Shown here piece after piece: positions 52,143 through 63,011 of a stretch of 64,000 nt of DNA. Made by a program: the position numbers and the translations under genes. The stretch covers positions 2,421,001-2,485,000 of the forward strand of contig NZ_CP045644.1 in the NCBI RefSeq assembly GCF_009498455.1. Direction: 5' to 3'. A model generated the notes under the pieces. The model ran no database searches and was not told where the DNA came from. It saw nothing but the letters and a program-made list of their open reading frames with translations. Positions within the stretch are counted from its first letter, which is position 1. Each line of letters opens with the position of its first letter. The stretch comes from Variovorax paradoxus (GTDB lineage Bacteria > Pseudomonadota > Gammaproteobacteria > Burkholderiales > Burkholderiaceae_C).

Positions 52143-53747
52143 TCAGGCGTCGGCAGAAGTCGGGGCGGAAGCTGCGGAAAGGGCAGAGTCCGCGGGAGAG
52201 CCGGGCACACGGCCCGTGGCATCGCTGAAGGCGGCGGCGAGCAGCGACTGCTCGGTCCATTCGCCGCGCTCGAACACCGCGACCAGCCGGCCGGCGCTCA
52301 TCACGCCGATGCGGTCGCACATGGCCATCAGTTCGCGCAGGTCGCTCGACACCATCAGGAGCGCCTTGCCGGCGTCGGTCATGCGGTCGAGCTCGGTGTA
52401 CAGGTCGGCGCGCGCGCCCACGTCCACGCCGCGCGTGGGTTCGTCCAGCAGCAGCACCTTGCATTCGCGGTGCAGCCAGCGCGCGAACACCACCTTCTGC
52501 TGGTTGCCGCCGCTGAGTGTGGACACGGGTTGCTCGATGCTGCGCGAGCGGATGCGCAGCAGATCCACCAGCCGCCGCGCAATCTGGCGCTCCTTGGCGC
52601 GGCGCAGCCAGCCGGCATGCGAGATCGCGCCGAGGTCGCTCAGCGTGGCGTTGACGCGGATCGGCTGCGACAGCAGCAGGCCCTGCGACTTGCGGTCTTC
52701 GGTGACGAGGCCGATGCCCGCGCGAATCGCCTGCATCGGCGAGCGCCAGCCCTTGCGCGCATGCTGCACGGGCTGTGCGGCCGGCGTGCCGTCGTGCAGC
52801 ACGACCTCGCCGCGGTCGGCGCGGTCGGCGCCGAACAGCAGCCGCACGAGCTCGGTGCGGCCCGAGCCGACCAGGCCGGCCAAGCCCATGATTTCACCGG
52901 CGCGCAGTTCGAGGTCGACATCGCGCACCACCTGTGCCCGGCCGATGCCGCGCGCGCTCAGCAGCACCGGGCCCGCCACGCGGCGCGCGCGGCCTTCGTG
53001 CTCGTGCACCGCGCGGCCCACCATGCGCTGCACGAGTTCGGATTCGCGCACGCCGGCCATGGCGCGCACGTCGACCAGCTTGCCGTCGCGCAGCACGGCC
53101 ACGCGATCGGCGATGCGCTGCAGTTCTTCGAGGCGGTGCGACACGTAGACGATCGCCACGCCGCGCAGCTTCAGCAGCTCGATCTGCTCGAACAGGTGCG
53201 CGGTTTCGCGCGGCGTGAGCATGGCGGTGGGCTCGTCGAGCACCAGCACGCGCGTGTCGTCCTGCAGGTTGCGCGCAATTTCCACCATCTGCTGCTGGCC
53301 GATGCCCAGCCGCGCCACCGGCGTGGCCGGGTCGATGCCCTCCAGGCCGATCTTGGCGAGCTGGCGTTCGGCCAGCTCGTGCAGCGTGGCGCGGCGGATC
53401 CAGCCGCTCTTGTGCGGCAGGCGGTCGAGCAGCAGGTTCTCGGCCACCGACAGCGTGGTGACGAGGCCGAGTTCCTGCATGACCATGCGCACGCCCAGCC
53501 GTTCGGCATCGCGGCGCGAGGCCGGTGCGAAAGGCTGCCCGTTCAGCAGCATGCCGCCGCGCGTGGGCTGCACCAGCCCGCAGACGATCTTCGACAGCGT
53601 GCTCTTGCCCGCGCCGTTCTCGCCCGTGAGCGCGAGCACTTCGCCGGCGCGCAGCTCGAGAGACACGTCGTCGAGCACCGGCGCCGCGTAGTCCTTGCCG
53701 ATTCCCTTGAGTGAAAGCACTGGCGCGCCGCGATTGTTGTCAGCCAT
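52143..53747 (-). CDS. rbsA: Ribose ABC transporter ATP-binding protein
   Basis: 534 aa from the ATG at 53747; an upstream TTG is less likely. Two ATPase halves, as in sugar CUT2 transporters. The first has Walker A GENGAGKST and LGIGQQQMVEIARNLQDDTR with LDEPTAMLT. The second has a degenerate P-loop (GLVGSGRTEL) and LSGGNQQKVVFARWL with LDEPTRGVDVG. It energises ribose import. A repeat (53764-53857) separates it from rbsB. Confidence 0.92.
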   Translation of the reverse strand: MADNNRGAPVLSLKGIGKDYAAPVLDDVSLELRAGEVLALTGENGAGKSTLSKIVCGLVQPTRGGMLLNGQPFAPASRRDAERLGVRMVMQELGLVTTLSVAENLLLDRLPHKSGWIRRATLHELAERQLAKIGLEGIDPATPVARLGIGQQQMVEIARNLQDDTRVLVLDEPTAMLTPRETAHLFEQIELLKLRGVAIVYVSHRLEELQRIADRVAVLRDGKLVDVRAMAGVRESELVQRMVGRAVHEHEGRARRVAGPVLLSARGIGRAQVVRDVDLELRAGEIMGLAGLVGSGRTELVRLLFGADRADRGEVVLHDGTPAAQPVQHARKGWRSPMQAIRAGIGLVTEDRKSQGLLLSQPIRVNATLSDLGAISHAGWLRRAKERQIARRLVDLLRIRSRSIEQPVSTLSGGNQQKVVFARWLHRECKVLLLDEPTRGVDVGARADLYTELDRMTDAGKALLMVSSDLRELMAMCDRIGVMSAGRLVAVFERGEWTEQSLLAAAFSDATGRVPGSPADSALSAASAPTSADA

Positions 53748-53763
53748 CGATGGCAACCTTATT

Positions 53764-53857
53764 CCAGAAACACCACGGAACCGGCTTTGCCGGGCCGTCG
53801 GTGTTGCCCCCGGTAGGGGGTTGGCGAAGCGACACGAAGTGCGCGAAGCCTGGGGGC
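53764..53857 (-). repeat. Double-hairpin intergenic repeat, copy 2 (inverted)
   Basis: The reverse complement of copy 1, containing CCGGCTTTGCCGG and CCCCCGGTAGGGGG. It fills most of the rbsB-rbsA gap. In the direction of rbs transcription it reads like copy 1. Confidence 0.8.
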
Positions 53858-53866
53858 GAGCAACAT

Positions 53867-54820
53867 TTACTTCGAGGACTTGGTGACGAGCACCACGTCG
53901 GTCTTCACTTCAGCCGGCATTTCCGATTGCTTCTTCTTGTCGGCGATGGCCTTCAGCGCGGTCTCGATGCCGAACACGGCCTGCTTGGCGGCGAACTGGT
54001 CGGCGGTGGCGAGCACGCGGCCGTCTTTCAGCATCGGCTTGATGGCGCCGATGTTGTCGTAGCCCACCACGAGCACCTTGCCGGTCTTGCCCGCCGCCTT
54101 GACGGCGGCCACGGCGCCCAGCGCCATGCTGTCGTTGCCGGCCAGCAGGGCCTTCAGGTCGGGGTGCTCGCGCATCATGCCGGCGGCCACGGTGTTGCCC
54201 TTGTCGATTTCCCACTGGCCCGACTGCACGCCGACCACCGTTACGCCCGCGGCCTTCATGGCGTCCTGGTAGCCCAGCGTGCGCTGCTGCGCATTGAAGG
54301 TGGTCGACACGCCTTCGATGATGCCGACCTTGTCGCCCGACTTCAGCTCCTTGGCGAGCGCGTCGCCCACCAGCTTGGCGCCGGCGCGGTTGTCGGGGCC
54401 GACGAAGGGCACCTGGATGCCCTTTTCTTTCAGGGCAGCGCCGTCGAGCTGGTTGTCGATGTTCACGACCAGGATGCCCTTGTCGATGGCCGCCTTGATC
54501 ACCGGCACCAGCGCCTTCGAGTCGGCGGGCGCGATGACCAGCGCATTGATCTTCTGCGCCACCATCTGCTCGACCATCTTGATCTGCGCGGCGGTGTCGG
54601 TCTCGTCCTTGATGCCGTTGGCCACCAGTGTGTACTGCGCGGCGTTGGCCTTCTGGTGCGCCTTGGCGCCGTCTTCCATGGTGCGGAAGAACTCGTTGGC
54701 CAGCGACTTCATGACCAGCGCGACCTTCGGCTTGTCCTGTGCGAACGCGGGCGTTCCGGCAATGGCGCCCAGCAAGGTCAATGCGGCAGCGCTTTGCAGG
54801 GTACGGCGGGTGAACTTCAT
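53867..54820 (-). CDS. rbsB: Ribose-binding periplasmic protein
   Basis: 317 aa; signal peptide (SAAALTLLGAIAGTPAFAQD) and AGGAGA at ideal distance. Type I sugar-binding fold: KVALVMKSLANEFFRTMEDG, then INALVIAPADSKALVPVIKA, and VVNIDNQLDG. It captures ribose for RbsAC. It is the first gene of the operon, downstream of the LacI-type operator. Confidence 0.9.
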   Translation of the reverse strand: MKFTRRTLQSAAALTLLGAIAGTPAFAQDKPKVALVMKSLANEFFRTMEDGAKAHQKANAAQYTLVANGIKDETDTAAQIKMVEQMVAQKINALVIAPADSKALVPVIKAAIDKGILVVNIDNQLDGAALKEKGIQVPFVGPDNRAGAKLVGDALAKELKSGDKVGIIEGVSTTFNAQQRTLGYQDAMKAAGVTVVGVQSGQWEIDKGNTVAAGMMREHPDLKALLAGNDSMALGAVAAVKAAGKTGKVLVVGYDNIGAIKPMLKDGRVLATADQFAAKQAVFGIETALKAIADKKKQSEMPAEVKTDVVLVTKSSK

Positions 54821-54894
54821 GGTGAATGTCTCCTGGAATAAGGGGTCAGAGCGGGACGCCGGTCTGTGCCGGGGGCTCCGATGTTAATCGAGGG

Positions 54895-54914
54895 AAACGT
54901 TTGCGCAAACGTTT
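54895..54914 (-). promoter_or_regulatory. Ribose operon operator (LacI-family)
   Basis: AAACGTTTGCGCAAACGTTT is a perfect 20-bp palindrome made of two overlapping CAAACGTTTG-type half operators. It lies 75 nt upstream of the rbsB start. RbsR, encoded in the same operon, is the expected ligand. Confidence 0.8.
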
Positions 54915-55082
54915 GCGAGTCGGGTCTAACCCTGAGCTTTTGGGGGCGGAACGCCTCTGTCAGAATGCTTTCGCGCGCTTCTGAACGTCTGGGAAAAGGT
55001 GCGCGGCAGTGGCCGGAAGTGGGCCCAAGCCGGGGGAGAACCCGGTCAGCCTAAAATCGGGGGTTACCCAAGAGGACCTCCC

Positions 55083-56174
55083 ATGAGTTTGCAATGCGGC
55101 ATCGTCGGCCTGCCCAACGTCGGTAAATCCACCCTTTTCAATGCGTTGACCAAGGCCGGCATCGCAGCGGAAAACTATCCGTTCTGCACCATCGAGCCCA
55201 ACGTGGGCGTGGTGGAAGTGCCCGATCCGCGGCTCGACCAGCTCAGCGAGATCGTCAAGCCCGAGCGCGTGGTGCCCGCCATCGTCGAGTTCGTCGACAT
55301 CGCCGGCCTCGTGGCCGGTGCCAGCACCGGTGAAGGCCTGGGCAACAAGTTCCTGGCGCACATCCGCGAGACCGACGCCACCGTCAACGTCGTGCGCTGC
55401 TTCGACGACGAGAACGTGATCCACGTGGCCGGCAAGGTCGACCCGATCTCCGACATCGAAGTGATCCAGACCGAACTCTGCCTGGCCGATCTGGCCACGG
55501 TCGAGAAGGCGTTGCACCGCCACACCAAGGTCGCCCGCTCGGGCGACAAGGACGCGCAGAAGCTCGTCGGCCTGCTCGAGCGCTGTCAGGCCGCGCTGAA
55601 CGAGAACACGCCGGTGCGTGCGCTCGAGTTCACCAAGGAAGAAGTGCCGCTGGTGAAGAGCTTCACGCTCATCACCGCCAAGCCCGCGATGTTCGTGGGC
55701 AACGTGGCCGAAGACGGCTTCGAGAACAACCCGTACCTCGACCGCCTGCGCGAATACGCCGCCAAGCAGGGCGCGCCCGTGGTCGCCATCTGCGCCAAGA
55801 TCGAAGCCGACCTGTCCGAGATGGACGAGGAAGACAAGAAGATGTTCCTCGCCGAAATCGGCCAGGAAGAACCGGGCCTGAACCGCCTGATCCGTGCGGC
55901 CTACAAGCTGCTCGGCCTGCAGACCTACTTCACCGCCGGCGTGAAGGAAGTGCGCGCCTGGACCATCCACATCGGCGACACCGGCCCGCAAGCCGCCGGC
56001 GTGATCCACGGTGACTTCGAAAAGGGCTACATCCGCGCCCAGACCATCGCGTTCGACGACTACATCGCCTTCAAGGGCGAGCAGGGCGCGAAGGACGCGG
56101 GGAAGATGCGTTCGGAAGGCAAGGAATACGTCGTGAAGGATGGCGACGTGATGAACTTCCTGTTCAGCTCCTGA
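55083..56174 (+). CDS. ychF: Ribosome-binding ATPase YchF
   Basis: 363 aa from the ATG at 55083 (GAGGA upstream). Obg-related motifs: [20 protein letters not shown] (P-loop), [20 protein letters not shown], and [17 protein letters not shown] at the nucleotide-specificity site, which lacks NKxD and fits ATP preference. The C-terminal TGS domain has [20 protein letters not shown]. It binds ribosomes and responds to oxidative stress in E. coli. It is housekeeping and stands alone here. Confidence 0.95.
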   Translation: MSLQCGIVGLPNVGKSTLFNALTKAGIAAENYPFCTIEPNVGVVEVPDPRLDQLSEIVKPERVVPAIVEFVDIAGLVAGASTGEGLGNKFLAHIRETDATVNVVRCFDDENVIHVAGKVDPISDIEVIQTELCLADLATVEKALHRHTKVARSGDKDAQKLVGLLERCQAALNENTPVRALEFTKEEVPLVKSFTLITAKPAMFVGNVAEDGFENNPYLDRLREYAAKQGAPVVAICAKIEADLSEMDEEDKKMFLAEIGQEEPGLNRLIRAAYKLLGLQTYFTAGVKEVRAWTIHIGDTGPQAAGVIHGDFEKGYIRAQTIAFDDYIAFKGEQGAKDAGKMRSEGKEYVVKDGDVMNFLFSS

Positions 56175-56181
56175 TTTCGCT

Positions 56182-56278
56182 CGCCCCCAGGCTGCGCGGC
56201 ACTGCGTGTCCGCTGCGCCAACCCCCCAACCGGGGGCAACACCTGAGGCCCGGCGAAGCCGGTTCCTCGGTGTTTCAC
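56182..56278 (+). repeat. Double-hairpin intergenic repeat, copy 3
   Basis: CCCCCAGGCTGCGCGGCACT, CCCCCCAACCGGGGG and CCGGCGAAGCCGG, with slightly different spacing. It begins 8 nt after the ychF stop. The rest of the gap to the GST gene (56279-56545) shows no clear element. Confidence 0.75.
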
Positions 56279-56545
56279 GAACGGGCCGCCTTGCGGCGAG
56301 CCTCTTCCAATCACTCCGTCTTCTGCTTGCCCACACCTCCGTGTTTCTGGTCGCTCGTGATCAGGAAGATGCGGGCCCGCGCCTGCAGCAGGAACTGGCG
56401 TAGGCGTTGATGGAGGACATGGCCGGCAGCAGCCCCACGGTTTGCCGTAGGCGGTGACGCTGTCGCAGCGGGCGCCTGAAAGCCGCGCGCGTTGTGGTTA
56501 GACTGCGCGCCCGCTGCATCCTCTGCCGGAAGGCCTTCATTCGCC

Positions 56546-57220
56546 ATGCTCACTGTCCATCACCTGAACAACTCGCGCTCGCAGCGCGTGCTCTGGCTGC
56601 TCGAAGAACTCGAGCTGCCTTACGAGATCGTCCACTACCAGCGCGACCCCAAGACCATGTTGGCGCCCGCTTCACTGAAGGCCGTGCATCCGCTGGGCAA
56701 GTCGCCCGTTGTGACGACCGACGACGGCGCGACATTGGCGGAATCGGGCGCGATCATCGAGTCGCTCATCGAACGCTACGGCCAGGGCCGGCTCGCACCC
56801 GCGGCGGGTTCGCCCGAGGCGCTGCGCTACCGCTACTGGCTGCACTTCGCCGAAGGTACGGCGATGTCGCCGCTGCTGCTCAAGCTGGTGTTCGACCGCA
56901 TCGAGAGCAGCAAGATGCCCTTCTTCGCCAAGCCGATCGCCAAGGCCATTGCGGCGAAGGCGAAGTCGGCGTTCATCCATCCGAACATCGCGAGCCACCT
57001 GAACTTCATGGAGGCTGAACTCGGCAGGAGCGAATGGTTTGCCGGCGACACCTTCACGGGCGCCGACATCCAGATGAGCTTCCCGGTCGAAGCCTCGCAG
57101 GCGCGCGGCGGTCTCGATGCGAAGCGACCCAAGCTCATGGCCTACCTGGAGCGCATCCATGCGCGCCCGGCCTACCAGCGCGCACTGCAGCGCGGCGGCC
57201 CCTACGAACTGCTGAGCTGA
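56546..57220 (+). CDS. Glutathione S-transferase family protein
   Basis: 224 aa from the ATG at 56546. The N-terminal thioredoxin-like domain has TVHHLNNSRSQRVLWLLEEL and the GSH-binding GATLAESGAIIESLIERYG. The helical C-terminal domain has ELGRSEWFAGDTFTGADIQM. Ser in NNSRSQ is the likely catalytic residue. It conjugates glutathione to electrophiles in the cytosol. No operon partner is obvious. Confidence 0.88.
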   Translation: MLTVHHLNNSRSQRVLWLLEELELPYEIVHYQRDPKTMLAPASLKAVHPLGKSPVVTTDDGATLAESGAIIESLIERYGQGRLAPAAGSPEALRYRYWLHFAEGTAMSPLLLKLVFDRIESSKMPFFAKPIAKAIAAKAKSAFIHPNIASHLNFMEAELGRSEWFAGDTFTGADIQMSFPVEASQARGGLDAKRPKLMAYLERIHARPAYQRALQRGGPYELLS

Positions 57221-57239
57221 GTTTGTTCGAACGCGTGCT

Positions 57240-57710
57240 TCATGACGGGAAGGCGTATAGAAGCGCGTAGGTCATCGTCACGTAGCGCAGGAACTTGCCG
57301 ATAGCCATGTAGCCCACGCAGGGCCAGAACGGCAGCTTGAGCCAACCGGCGACCGCGCACAGCGGGTCGCCCACGATCGGCAGCCAGCTCAGCAGGCAGG
57401 CCTTCGGGCCCAGCCGTTCGAGCCAGCCGAGCACGCGCACATGGTGTTTCGAGTGCGAGTATTTGTCGGCCACCTTGTGCGCGCCGTAGCCGATCCACCA
57501 GTCGACCGCGCCGCCCAGCGTGTTGCCCACGGTGGCCACGGCGATGGCCTGCCAGAACATCTCGGGGTTGAGTTTCAGCAGGCCGAAAAGGATCGGTTCG
57601 GAGCCCACCGGCAGCAACGTGGCCGACACGAACGCGGCAATGAACAGCGTCGAAAGTCCGTACTGGGGGAGCGCGAGAAGCGCCAGGAGTGCGTCGAGCC
57701 AGGCTTGCAT
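57240..57710 (-). CDS. YqaA-like small membrane protein
   Basis: 156 aa with four to five hydrophobic segments. Motifs GNTLGGAVDWWIGYGAHKVA and LLSWLPIVGDPLCAVAGWLK are typical of YqaA/DedA-type (VTT-domain) proteins. These are thought to move or flip lipids across the inner membrane. The exact role is unknown. It converges on the GST gene and is divergent from dusB. Confidence 0.8.
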   Translation of the reverse strand: MQAWLDALLALLALPQYGLSTLFIAAFVSATLLPVGSEPILFGLLKLNPEMFWQAIAVATVGNTLGGAVDWWIGYGAHKVADKYSHSKHHVRVLGWLERLGPKACLLSWLPIVGDPLCAVAGWLKLPFWPCVGYMAIGKFLRYVTMTYALLYAFPS

Positions 57711-57779
57711 AAGGTCGGCGAAGTATAGGCAGCGCTCACGTCGCGGCGGCGTGGGAGAAGGCCCCGCGAACTACTGGTG

Positions 57780-57849
57780 TTTACGCCTGTGTCTCAGGCG
57801 CAAAAAGGCGTAAATCGTTTCAGTCGCTGAAATGCCACGTGGCTACAAT
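57780..57849 (+). promoter_or_regulatory. dusB-fis promoter region with inverted repeats
   Basis: TTTACGCCT (57780-57788) and AGGCGTAAA (57806-57814) are inverted arms. TTTCAG-TCG-CTGAAA follows at 57818-57832. TACAAT (57844-57849) is a good -10 with a GC-rich start region, like stringently controlled promoters. No clear -35 is visible. Confidence 0.45.
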
Positions 57850-57893
57850 CGTGCCTCATTTTTCAGCAGCCGACCCGCACAGCACCCCTTTCC

Positions 57894-58952
57894 ATGACCC
57901 TGCAGATCGGCACCCACACGCTGGAAAACCGGCTGTTCGTCGCGCCCATGGCCGGCGTGACGGACCGGCCGTTCCGCATGCTGTGCCGCGAACTCGGTGC
58001 GGGCTATGCGGTCAGCGAGATGGTCACCTCGCGCAAGGATCTGTGGAACACGCTGAAGACCTCGCGGCGCGCCAACCACGACGGCGAGCCGGGCCCCATT
58101 GCGGTGCAGATTGCCGGCACCGACGCGGCCATGATGGCGGAGGCCGCGGTCTACAACATCGAGCGCGGCGCGCAGATCATCGACATCAACATGGGCTGCC
58201 CGGCCAAGAAGGTCTGCAACAAGTGGGCGGGTTCGGCGCTGATGCGCGACGAGCCGCTGGCGCTCGAAATCGTGCAGGCCGTGGTCGATGCGGCGCAACC
58301 CTTCAACGTGCCGGTCACGCTCAAGATGCGCACCGGCTGGAGCGAAGACCACCGCAATGCGGTGAAGCTCGCACGCGACTTCGAATCGGCCGGCGTGCAG
58401 ATGCTCACCGTGCACGGACGCACGCGCGAGCAGGGCTACAAGGGCCACGCCGAGTACGACACCATCGCTGCCGTGAAGGCCGCGGTGCGCGTGCCGGTGG
58501 TGGCCAACGGCGACATCCGTTCGCCCGAGAAGGCACGCGACGTGCTCGCGGCCACGGGCGCCGACGCCGTGATGATCGGCCGCGCCGCGCAGGGCCGGCC
58601 GTGGATCTTCCGCGAGATCACGCATTTCCTGGACACCGGCACCCACCTCGCGCCGCCGCTGGTGGCCGAGGTGCGCCGGCTGCTGCTCGACCATCTGGTG
58701 GAGCACTACGCGCTGTACGGCGAGTTCAGCGGCGTGCGCACGGCGCGCAAGCACATCGGCTGGTATGTGCGTGCGCTGCCCGACGGCGAGGCGTTCCGCG
58801 CGCGCATGAACGCCATCGAAGACTGCGCCGGACAACTGCGCGCGGTCGACGACTATTTCCAGGGGCTTGCGGACCGCATGGACCGCATGCCCGCTCCGGC
58901 GACAGACGAGGAGCCGTCGGGGGAAGAGGAGACGGCCTGCGCCGTCGATTGA
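57894..58952 (+). CDS. dusB: tRNA-dihydrouridine synthase B
   Basis: 352 aa. TIM-barrel DUS motifs: LFVAPMAGVTDRPFRMLCRE, IDINMGCPAKKVCNKWAGSA with the catalytic Cys near residue 102, and TVHGRTREQGYKGHAEYD. It reduces specific uridines in tRNA D-loops using FMN and NADPH. It forms the classic dusB-fis pair, 31 nt from fis. Confidence 0.94.
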   Translation: MTLQIGTHTLENRLFVAPMAGVTDRPFRMLCRELGAGYAVSEMVTSRKDLWNTLKTSRRANHDGEPGPIAVQIAGTDAAMMAEAAVYNIERGAQIIDINMGCPAKKVCNKWAGSALMRDEPLALEIVQAVVDAAQPFNVPVTLKMRTGWSEDHRNAVKLARDFESAGVQMLTVHGRTREQGYKGHAEYDTIAAVKAAVRVPVVANGDIRSPEKARDVLAATGADAVMIGRAAQGRPWIFREITHFLDTGTHLAPPLVAEVRRLLLDHLVEHYALYGEFSGVRTARKHIGWYVRALPDGEAFRARMNAIEDCAGQLRAVDDYFQGLADRMDRMPAPATDEEPSGEEETACAVD

Positions 58953-58983
58953 GAGAAGAAGAGAAAAAGAGAAGAAGCAAGCA

Positions 58984-59220
58984 ATGAGCAAGAAACACAT
59001 CGAGGACTGCGTTCGCAGCAGTCTGGACAGCTACTTTCGCGATCTGCGGGGCACCGAACCCGACGGCATGTACGAGATGCTCGTGCGCGTGGTCGAGAAA
59101 CCCCTGCTCGACGTCGTCATGACGCGCGCCGAAGGCAACCAGTCCCGGGCCGCCCAATGGCTGGGCCTGAACCGCAACACGCTCCGCAAGAAATTGGTCG
59201 AGCACAAACTTTTGAAATAA
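58984..59220 (+). CDS. fis: Fis-family nucleoid protein
   Basis: 78 aa from the ATG at 58984; E. coli Fis is 98 aa, so the N-terminal beta-hairpin region is shorter. The C-terminal helix-turn-helix GNQSRAAQWLGLNRNTLRKK is typical. It bends DNA and coordinates growth-rate-dependent transcription. It lies between dusB and purH. Confidence 0.94.
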   Translation: MSKKHIEDCVRSSLDSYFRDLRGTEPDGMYEMLVRVVEKPLLDVVMTRAEGNQSRAAQWLGLNRNTLRKKLVEHKLLK

Positions 59221-59235
59221 CCCGACGGCACATCC

Positions 59236-60843
59236 ATGGCTCAGACCGCACTCCTTTCCGTTTCCGACAAGACCGGCATCCTCGAATTCGCGCAAGCCCT
59301 GCATGGCTTGGGCGTCAAGCTGCTGTCCACCGGCGGCACCGCCAAGCTGCTGGCCGACGCCGGCCTGCCGGTGACCGAAGTCGCCGACCACACCGGCTTT
59401 CCCGAAATGCTCGACGGCCGCGTGAAGACGCTGCACCCGAAGATCCACGGCGGCCTGCTGGCACGCCGCGACCTGCCCGCGCACGTCGCCGCAATCAAAG
59501 AGCACGGCATCGACACCATCGACCTGCTGGTGGTCAACCTGTACCCGTTCGAAGCCACCGTGGCCAAGCCCGGCTGCACGCTCGAAGACGCGATCGAGAA
59601 CATCGACATCGGCGGCCCGGCCATGGTGCGCAGCGCCGCCAAGAATTGGAAGGACGTGGGCGTGCTCACCGACGCTTCGCAGTACGCCGTGGCGCTGGCC
59701 GAACTCAAGGCCGACGGCAAGCTCAGCGACAAGACCAAGTTCGCGTTCTCGGTGGCCGCGTTCAACCGCATCGCCGACTACGACGGCGCCATCAGCGACT
59801 ACCTCTCGGCCATCGACTTCGACGCCAGCATCGGCCAGCCCGCGCCCACGCGCTCGCTGTTCCCGGCGCAAAGCAACGGCCGCTTCGTGAAGGTGCAGGA
59901 CCTGCGCTACGGCGAGAACCCGCACCAGCAGGCCGCGTTCTACCGCGACCTCTACCCGGCGCCCGGTTCGCTCGTGTCGGCCAAGCAATTGCAAGGCAAG
60001 GAGCTCAGCTACAACAACATCGCCGACGCCGATGCGGCGTGGGAATGCGTGAAGAGCTTCGACGAGCCCGCCTGCGTGATCGTCAAGCACGCCAACCCCT
60101 GCGGCGTGGCCGTGGGCACCGACGCGCTCGAGGCCTACAGCAAGGCCTTCAAGACCGACCCGACCTCGGCCTTCGGCGGCATCATCGCCTTCAACCGCAC
60201 GGTGGACCTGGCCACGGCACAGGCCGTCAACAAGCAGTTCGTCGAAGTGCTGATGGCACCGGGCTACACGCCCGAGGCGCTCGAAGTGTTCCAGGCCACC
60301 AAGGCCAAGCTCAACGTGCGCGTGCTCGAGATCGCACTGCCCAAGGGTGGAAGCACCGACTGGGACAACGGCCGCAACGCGATGGACGTCAAGCGCGTCG
60401 GCTCGGGCCTGCTGATCCAGACCGCCGACAACCACGAGCTGGCACTGGCCGACCTCAAGGTGGTCAGTAAGAAGCAGCCCACGCCGCAGCAGCTGCAAGA
60501 CCTGCTGTTCGCCTGGAAGGTCGCGAAGTACGTCAAGAGCAACGCGATCGTGTTCTGCGCCGACGGCATGACGATGGGCGTGGGCGCGGGCCAGATGAGC
60601 CGCCTCGACTCCGCGCGCATCGCGAGCATCAAGGCCGAGCATGCGGGCCTGTCGCTCAAGGACACGGCGGTGGCCAGCGACGCCTTCTTCCCGTTCCGCG
60701 ACGGCCTCGACGTGGTGGTGGATGCGGGCGCAGGCTGCGTCATCCAGCCGGGCGGTTCGATGCGTGACCAGGAAGTGATCGACGCGGCCGACGAACGCGG
60801 CGTGGTGATGGTGTTCTCTGGCGTGCGCCACTTCCGCCACTGA
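59236..60843 (+). CDS. purH: Bifunctional AICAR transformylase / IMP cyclohydrolase
   Basis: 535 aa. The N-terminal MGS-like cyclohydrolase domain has [20 protein letters not shown] and [20 protein letters not shown]. The transformylase domain has [20 protein letters not shown] with the catalytic Lys-His pair. It performs the last two steps of IMP synthesis. It is 15 nt after fis and ends at an intrinsic terminator. Confidence 0.96.
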   Translation: MAQTALLSVSDKTGILEFAQALHGLGVKLLSTGGTAKLLADAGLPVTEVADHTGFPEMLDGRVKTLHPKIHGGLLARRDLPAHVAAIKEHGIDTIDLLVVNLYPFEATVAKPGCTLEDAIENIDIGGPAMVRSAAKNWKDVGVLTDASQYAVALAELKADGKLSDKTKFAFSVAAFNRIADYDGAISDYLSAIDFDASIGQPAPTRSLFPAQSNGRFVKVQDLRYGENPHQQAAFYRDLYPAPGSLVSAKQLQGKELSYNNIADADAAWECVKSFDEPACVIVKHANPCGVAVGTDALEAYSKAFKTDPTSAFGGIIAFNRTVDLATAQAVNKQFVEVLMAPGYTPEALEVFQATKAKLNVRVLEIALPKGGSTDWDNGRNAMDVKRVGSGLLIQTADNHELALADLKVVSKKQPTPQQLQDLLFAWKVAKYVKSNAIVFCADGMTMGVGAGQMSRLDSARIASIKAEHAGLSLKDTAVASDAFFPFRDGLDVVVDAGAGCVIQPGGSMRDQEVIDAADERGVVMVFSGVRHFRH

Positions 60844-60872
60844 GCCTGCGGCCCCGCGGGGCCCTCCAACAC

Positions 60873-60907
60873 AAGGCCAGGGTCGCTCACGCGGCCCTGG
60901 CCTTTTT
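60873..60907 (+). terminator. Intrinsic terminator after purH
   Basis: AAGGCCAGGG pairs with CCCTGGCCTT around a 12-nt loop, followed by a T-run (CCTTTTTC). Confidence 0.88.
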
Positions 60908-60915
60908 CGTCGTTG

Positions 60916-61392
60916 CTACTCGTGCGTGCCGAAGCGGTACTTGAGCTGGAAGCTGATCGCGCCGTACAGCCGGTTCCTGATCGTCGGCACGTAGGCGATG
61001 TTCAGGCCCCAGTTCTTGCCCTCGATGGCGGCGGTCGGAATGATGGCCGGAAACCAGTTGCCGTTGCGGTAGTCGGGGTAGCCGTCGAAGCCGCCCACCA
61101 CCGCGCCGAATTTCACGCCGTAGAACTCGAAGGGCAGGATGTACAGGCCGACGTAGTGCGACTGCCGCCGGTTGCTGTTGTGGAAGGTGCCGGCCGTGAC
61201 GCGGTAGGTGTCGTTCAGCGGGTACTCGAAGCCCAGGCCGGGGTTGGCGTTTTCCAGGCCCTTGCCGCTGTCGAAGTGGGCCGAGTAGAAGCCGGGGTTG
61301 ACCCAGATGTTCTTCGGCTCGAAGGACTGCGCCAGCGCGAGGCCCGGCAGAAGAAGGGCACTCAGCAGCGGCAGCATGCGCAAGGGGGTCAT
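60916..61392 (-). CDS. Predicted outer-membrane beta-barrel protein
   Basis: 158 aa from the ATG at 61392; an ATG at 61377 would shorten it by five. Signal peptide (LLSALLLPGLALAQ). The mature part has alternating aromatic/polar strands: IWVNPGFYSAHFDSGKGLEN, SHYVGLYILPFEFYGVKFGA and a C-terminal LYGAISFQLKYRF. That C-terminus is typical of small 8-stranded barrels, and the size is close to PagP. Homology to PagP is not established. Function unknown. Confidence 0.6.
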   Translation of the reverse strand: MTPLRMLPLLSALLLPGLALAQSFEPKNIWVNPGFYSAHFDSGKGLENANPGLGFEYPLNDTYRVTAGTFHNSNRRQSHYVGLYILPFEFYGVKFGAVVGGFDGYPDYRNGNWFPAIIPTAAIEGKNWGLNIAYVPTIRNRLYGAISFQLKYRFGTHE

Positions 61393-61573
61393 GGGCGAGG
61401 CGTCTTGAAAATCGGTCTGTCTCGCGGCTTCGATGGTGGCTGCGATGACGGCTTCCCTTGCTGTGGCGCGCATGGGAATGGACCCGCGAACGCCGGCGCA
61501 ATATACACGGCACGATTGCCAAAGCCGTGACAGCACACGCCCATTCTTGCGTGCCCGAGTGCCGGCGCCGTAG

Positions 61574-61714
61574 CGCGTCTTCCGCGCGCCGCACTTGCGT
61601 CAGGAATTGCTCATGGGCGTGAAGCTCGGGCGTTTCCGCGAAGACCTGTGCCTGGCCGCGGCCGAGGTGCTCGAAGCCGAGGCCGGGCCGGTGGCCGTGG
61701 TCGACCCCGCCTGA
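61574..61714 (+). pseudogene. Possible 3' remnant of a protein gene
   Basis: An open frame of 46 codons before a TGA at 61712. It reads APHLRQELLMGVKLGRFRED then LCLAAAEVLEAEAGPVAVV. It looks like coding sequence (helical, biased codons) but has no credible start and only an ATG at 61613. I do not recognise the parent gene. It might also be chance. Confidence 0.3.
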
Positions 61715-61730
61715 GCGGGGAGGGCGCGCG

Positions 61731-63010
<1,280 letters not shown>

Positions 63011-63011
<1 letters not shown>

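Noticed and set aside
54960..56336. A 458-residue minus-strand frame opposite ychF
   Set aside because: ychF is unmistakable; the opposite frame is His/Arg/Val-rich low complexity.
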